Below, piece by piece: positions 1 to 11,266 of a DNA stretch of 64,000 bases. The stretch's first letter is position 1. Every line of letters begins with the position of its first letter. The DNA is from Anticarsia gemmatalis (lineage: Eukaryota > Arthropoda > Insecta > Lepidoptera > Erebidae). The notes under the pieces were generated by a model. The model ran no database searches. It had not been told where the DNA came from and was given only the letters and a program-made list of their open reading frames with translations. The position numbers and the translations under genes are program-made. The stretch lies in NCBI RefSeq assembly GCF_050436995.1, contig NC_134758.1:10912001-10976000 (forward strand). The letters are read 5' to 3'.

Positions 1-461
1 TCAATGTAACCTATTTTCGAAATAACGACGCTTCATCAACCTGTACGACATAATCAATTTAACCCTTCAAACGCGAGAGGTGTTGCAAACAACAAAAATC
101 AATACTCCATCCCATTATAAATCTAATTGTGGCAACATCACACGTTAAATTTCACTTAAAACATGTTAATGTCATTATGGATGATGATGTCATGATGAGT
201 TGTAAGTCAGTGTTGATTATGTTAAATATATTACCGCAACGTTCCCCTAAGAAAGAGGGGAGATTGTTTGAAAACCTATAACTTTGTTTTAGCTGGGAAA
301 TTAATATTGTGGTATTGTTAAGGAAAAAATACAACAATTGAGTTACATTGTTAATTGCTTTTTAAGAATCCATGACAATCTTAGACTTTTTCTGCTATCT
401 TATGCAATTTATATGTATGTATGAGACATTTCAAGGTATTAAAGTAAAAACAATTGACTGC

Positions 462-665
462 CTCCATGGCGCAGTGGTTTAGGTTGCCACGCCGCTACTA
501 TTGCGTCGGGACGTCGTAGGTTCGATTCCCACACGGAACAATCATTTGTGCGATCCACAAATAGCTGTTTCGAGTCTGGTTGCACTCTGTGTCCATTATT
601 TAAAAAATTAAAATTTTGTAAAAAGACCCCGCGACAAGAGAAAAATTTTCAGTGCGGGTCTAGTC
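462..665 (+). repeat. tRNA-derived SINE, local family A
   Basis: The head resembles a Pol III A box (GGCGCAGTGGTTTAGG) followed by a B box (GGTTCGATTCCC near 521). A conserved body containing TTTGTGCGATCCACAAAT follows, and the tail reads GACCCCGCGACAAGAG. Head, body or tail recur at about 20262-20415 (- strand), 32688-32712, 34938-35010 and 35845-35990. The head does not fold as a proper tRNA, so it is read as a SINE and not a tRNA gene. Confidence 0.7.
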
Positions 666-3241
666 TTTAAAAAAAAGGATAATATATTGCTTTTAGTGAC
701 TCAATATAGTAGTAAGCCACGAGAAAGCTAAAAAAGAAATACAAATCATACGATTCTGTCGTACAGGTGACAGAAAAGAATCCTCCATCCTCCATCGCCT
801 ATTATAAAGATGTATAGAAATATATTTTTTTTAAATGTATTTTCGACTGCATTGTGGAACTTTACGACTTGTCAGTTCATCTCATATCTAATTTAAAAGA
901 AGACGATTAACAGCACATAAAACATTTTCAATCTAAGGCTGCAAGACCATGGAGTTTTACACTCCATAAAAAACTCCCTTAGAGCCCAAGAGTCGACGAT
1001 TACAAGATAGCTGACTCACGCCCAATTCAATCTCCATAAAAATCCATTATAACAAAATTAATAACGTTTTCAACGAGAATTTCACGTTTTCCGAGAACGA
1101 CAGACGGACAGAAAGTAATCGTTTAGCGTTAATTGTAATCTGGATATTGTTTGATATTGAATGCTGGGTTTCCGAGAAAATTTACACAATATTTTTCGAA
1201 ATTTTTACTCTCGTTTCGTATTTTTAGAGGCCCCAAATTCTGGTCGTGGAATGATTTCAACGAATCCTATAAACGTGTTATTTTTATAATTCTATTTTGT
1301 AATTTTGCGAAGTAAAATATATATATTTTTTGTTCAAATGATATTTCCTCAGAAAGTATTATGTGTATTCATATTTGTTCCTTAAAGAGTTTTAACGACT
1401 CACGTTATTCGTAAACTAAAGAAAGTTTTATAGCAGTTTACAACATATTTTTACAGACTTTATATTCCCAAAGAAAAATATCACTAAAGTTTAAACCAAT
1501 ACAATACAATTGATACTTTAGACTTTAAAGTATCAATTTGCTTCTGTCGCTATCTTTGCGCTAAAGTTCTTAACATCGTTGATGAGATATCGATACCTCT
1601 GTATTAGACCTCCAAGCATCCGTAACGAGGTATCCGAAGGCATCTGGAGGCATGCAGAGACATGCCGAGGCATCTATAGAATTACCAAAGGCAACGTTGT
1701 CGCTTATCCGAGACATATTACTTTACGAAGTGGAAATTAGTTTATGAGTTAAATCAATTTGTATTCATGTGCGCTTGATTGAATTTATGGATATTTTTGA
1801 AGATATTTTGAAATTAATGAGAAGAATTTGTGAAGCTATATTTAGGGTGTTTATAGAGGATTTGTAAGTATGTATATTATGTAATCCTTGTTTTGACACA
1901 TAAATATTTCGATTGCAAACGCACATAATGCGTTAAAAAGGAAAGAAAATGTTGCCTATCCAATGACAATAAGCCGCGATTGTTATACGTTTGGGAAAAA
2001 AAGAAGCATCGTACAAATCTTAATATGGCTTTAATAAGGTATGATTGAATGACTGATGAAAATTTAAGCCTGTTTTTGTAAGACACCTTCTTTAGTGTGC
2101 AACCTTGTGCATCAGGGTTTATCCAGATACTAACAACTATAACTGGACTATTCTTTGACAGCTATCACGTAAATAAATATAAAATTTGCGAATGTACGTG
2201 TAGTTTATCATCAAGACTTACATATTATTATATCAAAGGTTATATCCTAAATATCCTACCTTAATAAAACAGGCCAGGTGATACGAGGTACATTTTGTCC
2301 TAGATCAGCATAGGACCCAAAATCTTAGAGCTAACATAAATCACTACGATTAGTGCACGGACGGATTAGACTCAACCTTGAGAATAAATTAGTCAAACAT
2401 CAACCTATTTTGCTTTTAGCTCACTAAGCGGTCAGATACACATTTAATAGTAATAACCACTTTAGAAACTACTAATATGAATCGTTTTGAATTAATAGGT
2501 ACTTAATAAGAACATTTTAGGTCGGAGAAAAAGTGTTTTCGCATTATAGTATGAATGAACTTGTAATAAAATCTTTTCTCTACACAAATAAGCGCGATAT
2601 TTGGGTACCTCACGAGCTCACTGAAAGGAACCTAATGAACCGTGTACTCATTTGTGATCTTTGAAGCCAAAGAGATTTTATTACAAGTTCATACCTACTA
2701 TAATGCGAAAAGACTATTTCCCCGACCTAATATTTGTCTTGTATATTATGTTCAATATATTTTTTTGTTATCAATATTTGAATTGAGTTGCACTGGTAGC
2801 AGCCTTAACCAAGACTATTATGTGTTCTAAACAGAAAAGACAAAATCTCGGTAAATTTTGTGAATTGGTATAGTTGTAAATACTCTTCAGTTAACTGCCT
2901 ACTTTACCGTACCACCATTAGTCGAACAATCTGCCTAATGAGAACTCAGCCTTATAAGGCCAGAACACAAGTGTAGTCACGTCCGATAGCCGGTTAAGAT
3001 TGATTGCGGCGACGTGGCGATGGCGAGCCGCGTCCGGACAAACACCCGCATTTCCTGCGATACCATAAATCTGAATGTAGACTATATTACTTCGTGAATT
3101 TTGACCTTTCGAATCGTAAATCAAAGAAACTTAATTATTGTTATTGAAATTTTGTCATATCTGTTCCTTAAAGTGATTTTCTGTCTTTGAAATATGGATT
3201 ATCGAAAGTTTGGCATCCAAAATCTACATTTTTCATTTTTT
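666..3241. other. Intergenic, no gene seen
   Basis: AT-rich DNA with only short frames lacking recognisable protein signal. It contains one dispersed repeat (1640-1862, listed separately). A locally GC-richer patch at about 2940-3080 has an open minus frame of 68 codons that I do not recognise. Confidence 0.5.
1640..1862 (+). repeat. Dispersed repeat, local family G, copy 1
   Basis: This stretch, including GGCATCTATAGAATTACCAA and TTTACGAAGTGGAAATT, reappears with few changes at 29641-29840 in the same orientation, about 28 kb away. No coding potential or terminal repeat was seen. The block just before it repeats GGCAT(C/G) units. Family unknown. Confidence 0.6.
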
Positions 3242-3500
3242 TTGGGAAAACACACACTTGGTCATCGAATTGCAAATTAAGCTGAGCTTGTACTATGGTA
3301 ACCAAATAACTGATAAATATATTTAAATACTTCTAAATACATACTTATTAAATAAAGATACATCAACAACCAGGCTCAGAACAAATACTCGTGCTCATCA
3401 CACAAATATTTGTCCCAGGTGGATTTCGAACCCGTCACACGCGGCGCTACAGTTACTGATGCGAGGTGACCAGGTTAACCACTGCACCAACCGTGCAGTT
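3242..3500 (-). repeat. tRNA-derived SINE, local family B
   Basis: Reverse-strand copy of the family seen at 5851-6130 and, split, at 47957-53537. On the minus strand it has a B-box-like GGGTTCGAAATCC, then GACAAATATTTGTGTGATGA, then a tail ending in a region like CAAATGACCGTGTGTG. The A box is degenerate. Confidence 0.7.
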
Positions 3501-4579
3501 AAAACAACAAAGTAATAAAAATATAGTTCCTAAGAACCAGTCCCAAGGCATGCATGGTGTGGCACTCTAAGATTTGAAAGAACTGTCACAGAATTGTTGA
3601 TGGTAAGACATCAGTAAAGCTCTTATGCTCTCAATTTCAGGAAGTCTGACCGCTATTTCCTCACCGCTATGACCTTTGGATGAAGTCCTAGGGTCAATAC
3701 CCTGAGAATCTGGGTCATTTATATCTAGTATCATATTATATAAGTAAATGAAACATATAGCAAAGTAAGATATCGCAAAACCCACAAATAGACCTGCACT
3801 TGTGAAAAAGAACTAAAATTGGTACATACTTACCTATTTCCTTCGCATAAACAAAACAAACAGACATAATAACATCAGCAGAAAGATTCTCTCAAATTCA
3901 TTCAACATTTTTGCCTCTAATTTAAGACTTAAAGTTAATAAAATTCTCGAGAAAATCGTCTCAGAAACATAAAACAACGGATATTTAAAAAGAATCTTTT
4001 TATATTGAACTTTCATCATCAAATATTGTCGTAAAATGTAAGTAATCCTTTTTTATTCGCGAAATCTGTTGTAATGAAAAATTGGAGACTGGACGGACAC
4101 CGAGACAAGCATTCTTTAATAATGAACGCTTAAAGTTTTGTTGTCAATTTTGTTATATTTTTAATACAGAGTCCTTTGTGAATTTTACGAAAATATTTTC
4201 TGTAATAATTTTATGAATGAAATATATTCTAAGAACATTTATTTTAGCTGTTGGTTTGGGGTAAGGTAAAATGATTTAACCCAAACTCTAATTGTATATC
4301 TATGTTTTTATGTTTAGTCACAAACTGATGAACATACTTCATGAGCTTGACACAAAAATAGCTAGAGCCATTTGAACGAAAAGAACCTAATAGTACTTAT
4401 CTTGACTCAGAAATCGAACACACTCGAACACCAAGACATTGCGTTCGTGCGATCAGCACTACCGTTTTAAACAATCTTATACACTACCTACCCCGACCAC
4501 AAAACAAAACAGCATCACAAGAAATATCTGGATTTTTAAATACAGAAAAAAAATAGTTTGCCAATCATATCTATACTAA

Positions 4580-4843
4580 TCTATACTAATATTATAAAGC
4601 TGAAGAGTTTGTTTGTTTGTTTGTTTGTTTGTTTGAACGCGCTAATCTCAGAAACTACTGGCCCGATTTGAAAAATTCTTTCAGTGTTAGATAGCCCATT
4701 TATCGAGGAAGGCTATAGGCCTATATATCATCACGCTACGACCAATAGGAGCAGAGTACCAGTAAAAAATGTTACAAAAACGGGGAACATTTTTGACCCA
4801 TTTTCTCTTATATGACGCAAGCGAAGTTGCGCGGGTCAGCTCG
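4580..4843 (+). mobile_element. Short non-autonomous Helitron, local family D
   Basis: It starts with TCTATACTAATATTATAAAG and carries a (GTTT)n run. Near the end is a hairpin CGCAA-GCGAAG-TTGCG. This copy terminates in GGGTCAGCTCG where its relatives end in GTCAGCTAG. Related copies lie at 15895-16136 (-), 28798-29032 (+) and 29364-29607 (-). There is no coding capacity. A second TCTATACTAA lies 10 bp upstream. TC start, 3' hairpin and CTAG end are the known Helitron signature. Confidence 0.75.
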
Positions 4844-5850
4844 TTATGAAATAGAGACCAAGTTTCCAATCGAATTATCTTAATTTCCCAATACCATTTC
4901 TACAACTAATTCTAATACAACGTTCTCAATTTCTCTACAAGTCGTTACATTGCATGCAATCCTACTAATAAGAGTATAAGCCGGTATTACAGTAGCCGGT
5001 GCACGATTAGCCGCGCTGTAAGCCGGTATAGACGGCTTATGCATCAAACGATAGATTTGGACTCCCGGTGTTGAAATATGAATTGATACTGAATTTGTTA
5101 GTTTATTTACTGAAGGGTAACTGCAAACTGTAGCGAGAGGCGATGTATCGCTGCCTCTGCGAGTCTACTGGTTTTTACTTATTAAGATAGTGTGTATTTT
5201 TGTCCTTCCTTGACGTCAAAACAATACCTATATTATGATGATGTGATATGATTTGACACATAGGTTGTTTGTGCAGTTTGTGCCGCGGGTATTAGTTTAG
5301 TATAATTAAGACTTCCTAAATAGTTTCAGGGTGGTCAAGATGCCATTGGGTAAGTACCTACTGTTATAATTGTCTTTAAGTAGTTTAAAGTTTAATATCC
5401 TGCTCGGAATAATATATACGTTCGTCCGATTTTTAATAACCTAACATTGTAAACGACAAAACATACCTATAAATAATATATACCAATGTGAACATCTTCG
5501 ATAGCAATAATAGGAGATTATGATATAAATAAATAACTTTGAAATACATTCCGCTGGTAGCAAAATGTCGTCATCGTGTAAAACATAGCAACTAGCAGCG
5601 TCCCAGCAACACGTCGATTATTGTCACTCGCTTCTAAGAAGGTAACTTTGTTTCTTTGATTTTATCTCAATTAGCCGATTCAAAGATTCTGATGAAGATA
5701 CTATCATTAAGAATTAATCTTATACATTCAGTATGAGACTCAATAAGGCTCGCGTCTTTTATTTAACTAATTATTTCAGCTCAATTCTATTATAGAACGA
5801 TAAACAGTTTTATTTACGAAGGATTAAATTAGACTAACTACATAGGAAAC
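4844..5850. other. Intergenic, no gene seen
   Basis: A small patch near 4975-5040 repeats AGCCGGT three times. Nothing else stands out. Confidence 0.5.
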
Positions 5851-6130
5851 AACTGCACGTTTGGCGCAGTGGTTTAAGCGGTCACCTCGCCGCAAAAACT
5901 GTAGCGCCGCGTGTGGTGGGTTCGAATCCTACCCGGGACAAATCTTTGTGTGATGAGCACGAGTATTTGTTCTGAGCCTGGTTGTTAATTTATCTATATA
6001 AGTATATATTTAGAAGTATATAAGTATGTTTATCAGTTATTTGGTTACCATAGTACAAGCTCTGCTTAGTTTGGAATCAAATGACCGTGTGTGAGTTGTC
6101 CATTAATATTTAATATTTAATATTTAATTT
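5851..6130 (+). repeat. tRNA-derived SINE, local family B, with (AATATTT)n tail
   Basis: The A box is TTTGGCGCAGTGGTTTAAG and the B box is GGGTTCGAATCC (near 5920). The body GATGAGCACGAGTATTTGTT and the 3' part TCAAATGACCGTGTGTGAG match the copies at 3242-3500 and 47957-53537. The end is a short repeat of TTAATATTTAA units, consistent with a SINE tail. Confidence 0.75.
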
Positions 6131-6234
6131 AACATAATATTGACAAGATGGGAAACAGTAATGTTCGGAAACTTGAGTGAGTGTGAGTTTTCTGAAGACG
6201 AAGTTGAGGATAGAGCGAAATCAAGGAGAAAGAC

Positions 6235-6480
6235 TCACTACCATATTTATGGGATACTAGAGGCCACCCTTAGCCCGCGTGGAAACCCTTCCCGTGTAAA
6301 TCCCGATCCCGGAACTCCGGAATAAAAAGTAGCCTATGTGTTATTTTGGGTCTTCATCTACCTACATACCAAATTTAATCATAATCGCTTCCGTACTATT
6401 TACGTGAAAGAGTAACAAACATCCATACATACATTCTCACAAACTTTTTATAATATAATGCGAATTTATAATAGTAGTAG
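6235..6480 (+). repeat. Retroelement or Helitron 3'-end-like fragment
   Basis: The segment TAGCCTATGTGTTATTTTGG through CATACATACATTCTCACAAA to a degenerate TTATAATAGTAGTAGG is a layout I know from 3' ends of abundant moth RTE-type or Helitron-type repeats. The match is from memory only and no boundaries are defined. Confidence 0.4.
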
Positions 6481-7391
6481 GATATAACAAGAAGAGAAAG
6501 AGGGAAGGAAATATATTGACTAATGTGGAATATTCTTCATTCCCCTTTAAATGTACTCGTACACTGCGTCAAAACTCCTTTTTGAATCCGTCTGATTACA
6601 GACTACCTTTGAGCCTGCAAACAAATTACACCCAAAAACTGACCGTACAAGAGAATTATTTCAAAAAACATTTGTTAGTTTGTTTGTAACCGTGCGGATT
6701 ACAGACCGGTGTTTTATACCTCCATAAAGGAATTAAAACAACACAGCTTTTAGGGAATGAATAAACAAATCCTACTGCATTGTGAGTAGTATTTTATTCT
6801 AAATATGTTTTTGGTGATCTAAATCCGGTTTTTATTGATGCATGCTAAAATAAATATGGGTATTGTGGAGTTAGCTGCATTAAACAATAAAACTCTATAA
6901 CAATAAAATATCGTCACCTGTATGGTAAAGTTGCGAATGTGCGTTATTGTAAATTTTACAGGAGAGCATAAAAACTCATTTTTCTTATTTTTTTAAATGG
7001 CGCACTTTAGTGAGGCGGTGTCTTTTTAGTTTTTATTTTATGAAAATATAAGCAGAAGACTGCTAATTAATCAGCTAACTATTATAACAGTAAAATAATC
7101 TAATAAATCACAATCGCAACTTTGAAACCTCTAAGAATAAAGTCAGATTTTTTTTTGTTGTTCATGGTAAATTCGCGTATGTGTCAGATTCGCAAGTATA
7201 AAATCAATTTTATAGAGTACAACTACAATCTCATTTTGAAACTTGCGAATATCGCAGAAATGGATTGTACAATATTTAATTATTTTGACTTTATGGTAGT
7301 GTAGTAAAATTTTATTTATTATATAATGGTATGAAATAAAAAAAACTGTTAAAAAGATAAAAAAGTAATATTTTAATGAAACAAACTAAAG

Positions 7392-7797
7392 CTATACATC
7401 AACATGTTCATCCTCTTCCTCGTTATCCGGTTCAGGCAACGTGACAACAATAGAATCGGATGTTGGCAAATTATTGTAAAATTCATGATAAGCCTTAGGT
7501 ATCAACATTTCATGGCACAGTTTTAATAGATCAGTTTTTTTTTGCCTTTGAAATAGGCAATCTCTCAGTATAAACAGGTTTTGGTGTTAAAGTGGCATTT
7601 TTGCCTCTCTTCGCTTTCAGTTTCAGTTCAATAAAATTATCCATGTTGTATTCGTTTTTTATAAAAATGGATTTAGGATTTTGTTTGCGGTATTGTATCC
7701 ACACTGCATCTTGAATCTTCGGAGTACTATTAGTTGAATTTATTTGCTTTTTCTTAGGTTTGTTGGATTCTGTTACTGCAACTTTAACTTTTGTTGT
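7392..7797 (-). pseudogene. Transposase-like C-terminal remnant, left-arm copy
   Basis: Read on the minus strand this is the mirror image of 8220-8625. It encodes a lysine-rich stretch, then AVWIQYRKQNPKSIF, then an acidic C terminus ending NEEEDENVDV before a stop at 7392-7394. A run of As produces a frame break in the middle. The layout (basic linker, short C-terminal domain, acidic tail) recalls unassigned insect transposon proteins. I cannot name the superfamily. Confidence 0.5.
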
Positions 7798-7946
7798 ATG
7801 CTACTTTATCTTGCTGTGAACCACCCGACTATTGAAATTATTGATCACGTATTTTTTTTAATCAGGACATAGTCATATGGAATGTGATTCGATTCATTCC
7901 AAAATTGAACAGAAGTCTAAAAATAATCCCGTTTATACTGCTTACT

Positions 7947-8163
7947 TTGGATTCTGTTGCTGCAAACTGTAATAATGCGCTGTTAAAGGCTAAAAAGTCA
8001 TCATACAGTAAGGTATGAACATTAAAAGGGTGGGGATTTCTCCTTGCCATTCTCATTATTTGAACCCATCCATCAGGTGTATAAACGGGAGTATTTTTAG
8101 ACTTCTGTTCAATTTTGGAATGAATCGAATCACATTCCATATGACTATGTCCTGATTAAAAAA
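7947..8163 (-). pseudogene. Transposase-like internal exon in the inverted-repeat spacer
   Basis: The minus strand reads GHSHMECDSIHSKIEQ, then TPDGWVQIMRMARRNPHPF, then DDFLAFNSALLQFAATESK, followed at once by GTAAGC, a plausible splice donor. A GHSxMExDSxHSxIE block of this type occurs in insect transposon proteins I remember only as unassigned. The donor now leads into an inverted copy of the same exon's start (7861-7938), so normal splicing to the C-terminal part is doubtful. Confidence 0.5.
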
Positions 8164-8219
8164 AATACGTGATCAATAATTTCAATAGTCGGGTGGTTCA
8201 CAGCAAGATAAAGTAGCAT

Positions 8220-8625
8220 ACAACAAAAGTTAAAGTTGCAGTAACAGAATCCAACAAACCTAAGAAAAAGCAAATAAATTCAACTAATAGTACTCCGAAG
8301 ATTCAAGATGCAGTGTGGATACAATACCGCAAACAAAATCCTAAATCCATTTTTATAAAAAACGAATACAACATGGATAATTTTATTGAACTGAAACTGA
8401 AAGCGAAGAGAGGCAAAAATGCCACTTTAACACCAAAACCTGTTTATACTGAGAGATTGCCTATTTCAAAGGCAAAAAAAAACTGATCTATTAAAACTGT
8501 GCCATGAAATGTTGATACCTAAGGCTTATCATGAATTTTACAATAATTTGCCAACATCCGATTCTATTGTTGTCACGTTGCCTGAACCGGATAACGAGGA
8601 AGAGGATGAAAATGTTGATGTATAG
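8220..8625 (+). pseudogene. Transposase-like C-terminal remnant, right-arm copy
   Basis: The plus-strand frame runs from ACAAAAGTTAAAGTTGCAG to a stop at 8623-8625. It includes AVWIQYRKQNPKSIF, then NEYNMDNFIELKLKAKRGK, then TDLLKLCHEMLIPKAYHEFY, and an acidic tail. One frame shift is needed at the A-run near 8470-8480. Identical in content to the left-arm copy, with no complete gene at either side. Confidence 0.5.
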
Positions 8626-9396
8626 CTTTAGTTTGTTTCATTAAAATATTACTTTTTTATCTTTTTAACAGTTTTTTTTATTTCATACCATTATATAATA
8701 AATAAAATTTTACTACACTACCATAAAGTCAAAATAATTAAATATTGTACAATCCATTTCTGCGATATTCGCAAGTTTCAAAATGAGATTGTAGTTGTAC
8801 TCTATAAAATTGATTTTATACTTGCGAATCTGACACATACGCGAATTTACCATGAACAACAAAAAAAAATCTGACTTTATTCTTAGAGGTTTCAAAGTTG
8901 CGATTGTGATTTATTAGATTATTTTACTGTTATAATAGTTAGCTGATTAATTAGCAGTCTTCTGCTTATATTTTCATAAAATAAAAACTAAAAAGACACC
9001 GCCTCACTAAAGTGCGCCATTTAAAAAAATAAGAAAAATGAGTTTTTATGCTCTCCTGTAAAATTTACTATACAATAATGCACATTCGCAACTTTACCAT
9101 ACAGGTGACGATATTGTTAGTTTCACTGATACTTTAGTAAATATACGAATTAACCCATATTCGCTAGTTTACTTCAGATGTTTTGAAAAAAAGAATTTAT
9201 TTAGTTGTGGTAAAGTATATTATCTACACTTAGTTAATTTGCCATGGTGACTCACAACGAATGTTTGGGATACGTAAATATGCTGCTATTGTATCTCATA
9301 AACTATTAAAGATACAGAGCTGAAACTTTGCGACATTGTGCATTACAATACAGGGATTACGTTATACCAAAAAACAGATTTTCGAGAAAACAGCAG

Positions 9397-9426
9397 ATTC
9401 GCAACTTTACCATACAGGTGACGATA
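9397..9426 (-). repeat. Extra copy of the M4 terminal repeat
   Basis: GCAACTTTACCATACAGGTG followed by ACGATAT repeats the right outer end of the inverted-repeat element (about 9084-9113). The roughly 280 bases between the two copies do not match the arms. This may be the true right end of a larger parent element. Confidence 0.7.
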
Positions 9427-9644
9427 TGACTACAAGTTTTTAACGCTGAAATTTTAGCGAAAGAATGGCGTGAGTGAGGCAAATATTTTAATAATTATAG
9501 TTTGAGTGTGAGTATGTAAAACAACGTGGTTTCTATAGAAAATATGGAGTATGGTAATTGAGACAAGCATTTAGTATCAATACTTATTCAACTTTGTTTC
9601 AGATAACTTCAAAAGTGTTCATTAATTTTGCCTTTTGTATTCGA

Positions 9645-9880
9645 AGTGACAGCCGAGTGGTTAAAGTTGGCGCCTCCCATGCAAGTGGTTGCAGGTTAGA
9701 ACCCCAGTCAACACACCAATGACTTTCCGAAGTTATGTGTGGATTAAAAATAACTATCACTTGTTCCAACGGTGAAGGAAAACATCATGCATGCAAAGTT
9801 CCCATCCCGCACTTGGCCAGTGTGGTGGACCCAAGGCCTAGCTCCTCCTGCAGTGGGGCTGTAATGGGTTAAAAAAATAA
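9645..9880 (+). repeat. tRNA-derived SINE, local family C, near full length
   Basis: The head has A box GACAGCCGAGTGGTTAAAG and a degenerate B box GCAGGTTAGAACCCC. The body has CAATGACTTTCCGAAGTTAT and ACGGTGAAGGAAAACATC, and the tail has a short deletion before TGTAATGGGTTAAAA. Other copies or pieces: 19637-19880, 22900-22985, 24501-24810, 30612-30900, 33312-33640, 41515-41580, 42920-42980, 43683-46125 and 58812-59132. Confidence 0.75.
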
Positions 9881-10149
9881 TATTAATTTAATTGCTTGGC
9901 ACTCCAGCCAAGCTACACAAAACTTTCCTTATTTACATCTAGGGAGCAGAAAACCTCATAGAAAATGCGCGTATATTTTCTAAATATTTCCTTGTCATCT
10001 CCCCGACGCGATCTAATCCAATATGTTTAACTGGAGTACAGGGGGCACAGGTGTCGAACATGCAATGAGATTATAACAAAATGAGAGGTTATTGAACAAA
10101 ATGCGACAATCTCGAGATACAGTGACGAAGGTAAGATTATTTTATACAT

Positions 10150-10400
10150 AGCTTTAATACTAAAACTGCCTTTGGTGGAGCGATCGGTAGTGTATCTGGC
10201 AGCTGACAACGAAGACTGGGTTTGATTCCCAGGTTGAATAAAGTGCAAGGAATAGCAAGGAGTTTGGTTACATGACCTTTAATGGCAATAAGTTCGCCCC
10301 TATTACATGGGACTAACATTGTTAACGGCAAACGCGGGTGTATTTATTATACCTCTGCCTAAACGTTCAGGTATAACAGGCGATATAATATGTATTAATA
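10150..10400 (+). repeat. tRNA-derived SINE, local family E
   Basis: B-box-like GGGTTTGATTCCC near 10209, followed by AATGGCAATAAGTTCGCCCC and a 3' part ACCTCTGCCTAAACGTTCAG. Related copies: 31300-31470 (-), 32515-32665 (-), and a copy at 59350-60100 split by a MITE. Confidence 0.6.
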
Positions 10401-11086
10401 CATATAGATTGTACGTTCAAATTTAAAGACGAGGTAATAATAGGTAAGTGTCTGCTGTCGTTTAGAAGGTCTCGAATTCGTTTTTCAACTGCGGAAAAAT
10501 TACTGTTGAAAAATATCATAACTTAGCAATTAAAAGTTATGTGGCGTTAATCTTCGTGTTTTAAAAATAATCTGATTGCATAAAATTATGTGGATACAAA
10601 CTAAAAGTTTTATTTCACAGGAAGTTTTGAGTGGATAAAGTTAAAGTTGTTTCCCTCTTTGATCTCGCCGTCTCCGCTTACAGCTTTGAACTATAGATGT
10701 TCCTTTTTCTTTCGATAGATGTCAGAAATACGATGAGAAACGATATTAAACTTTAAAAACACACTTGAAAAAACAAGTAAATAAAAAATATGCAATATTT
10801 ATTACGCAAGGATAAATAAAGTATTCACTACTTTAAACCATAGCTGACTATAAGGTTTCGATTCCTAGGAATAATGTGAGCTGTGTTATGAGCGTTTCCA
10901 ATCTGTGTTAAACTATTCCGACACAACAGGTTCGTGTAACGCAACTTCTCCTGAGACCGATGGTATAAACTCCGAATGAAGAAATTCTATCTACACCTTC
11001 GAGTCTAAGGACCGTGATGTTATATAAAACACACATACATACATATAAGTTTTCTTAAATTACTATAAATCGGTAAACATACCCAT
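10401..11086. other. Intergenic, nothing recognised
   Basis: AT-rich with no repeat shared within the window and no coding signal. Confidence 0.5.
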
Positions 11087-11266
11087 AGCCAGTTACGCTC
11101 ACCGGCCGGTAACCGATCTTCCGGATAAGCTAATCTTAGCGCGGTCATTCCATAGATGGCTCACTTAACTGGGCGACTCCGTGCTTTGGAAGGCCCGTAA
11201 AAAGTCGGTCCCGGTTGTTATCTACTACGATAACAGTTGTTAAGCCACGTCAAAGGTTTTCTGGCG
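11087..11266 (+). repeat. 5S rRNA-derived SINE copy
   Basis: Contains CAGTTACGCTCACCGGCC, GGATAAGCTAATCTTAGCGC and ATAGATGGCTCAC. This is the order of the conserved 5S rRNA segments (GTTAAGCAAC, GGCGCGGTTAGT, TGGATGGGTGACC) in diverged form. The better copy at 13887-14120 makes the relation clearer. Confidence 0.6.

Larger units (their letters stand above)
6908..9113. mobile_element. Long inverted-repeat element (local M4), 1.03 kb arms
   Basis: Bases 6908-7938 and 8079-9113 are reverse complements of each other with very few differences (a 4-base indel near the outer ends), separated by a 140-base spacer. The outer ends read ATATCGTCACCTGTATGGTA. A third copy of this terminus, oriented like the right end, lies at 9397-9426. 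Both arms carry the same mirrored 3' coding remnant, and the spacer carries a more upstream segment in minus orientation. The arrangement fits a DNA transposon whose one half was replaced by an inverted copy of the other half, or a foldback element. The near-identity of the arms suggests a recent event or gene conversion. Confidence 0.85.

Noticed and set aside
152..337. 61-codon minus frame
   Set aside because: AT-rich chance frame without motif or splice context; the same applies to most short frames in 1-34 kb.
462..540. Possible tRNA gene (also at 5851, 9645, 34938, 47957)
   Set aside because: A and B box-like words are present, but no proper cloverleaf or acceptor stem can be drawn, and each is followed by a repeated SINE body.
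2918..3124. GC-richer 68-codon minus frame
   Set aside because: No motif, no splice signals in support, no duplicate. Kept only as a remark in the intergenic entry.
4606..4634. (GTTT)n run as a CRISPR-like or satellite array
   Set aside because: It is the internal microsatellite of the family D Helitron. No CRISPR array with spaced repeats exists in the window.
7122..7304. 60-codon frame, identical to one at 8713-8895
   Set aside because: The two are mirror images produced by the inverted repeat and have no protein-like pattern. The repetition itself is reported as the inverted repeat.
10137..10331. Overlapping minus frames of 64 and 73 codons
   Set aside because: They lie within a SINE copy on the strand opposite its direction, with no protein signal.
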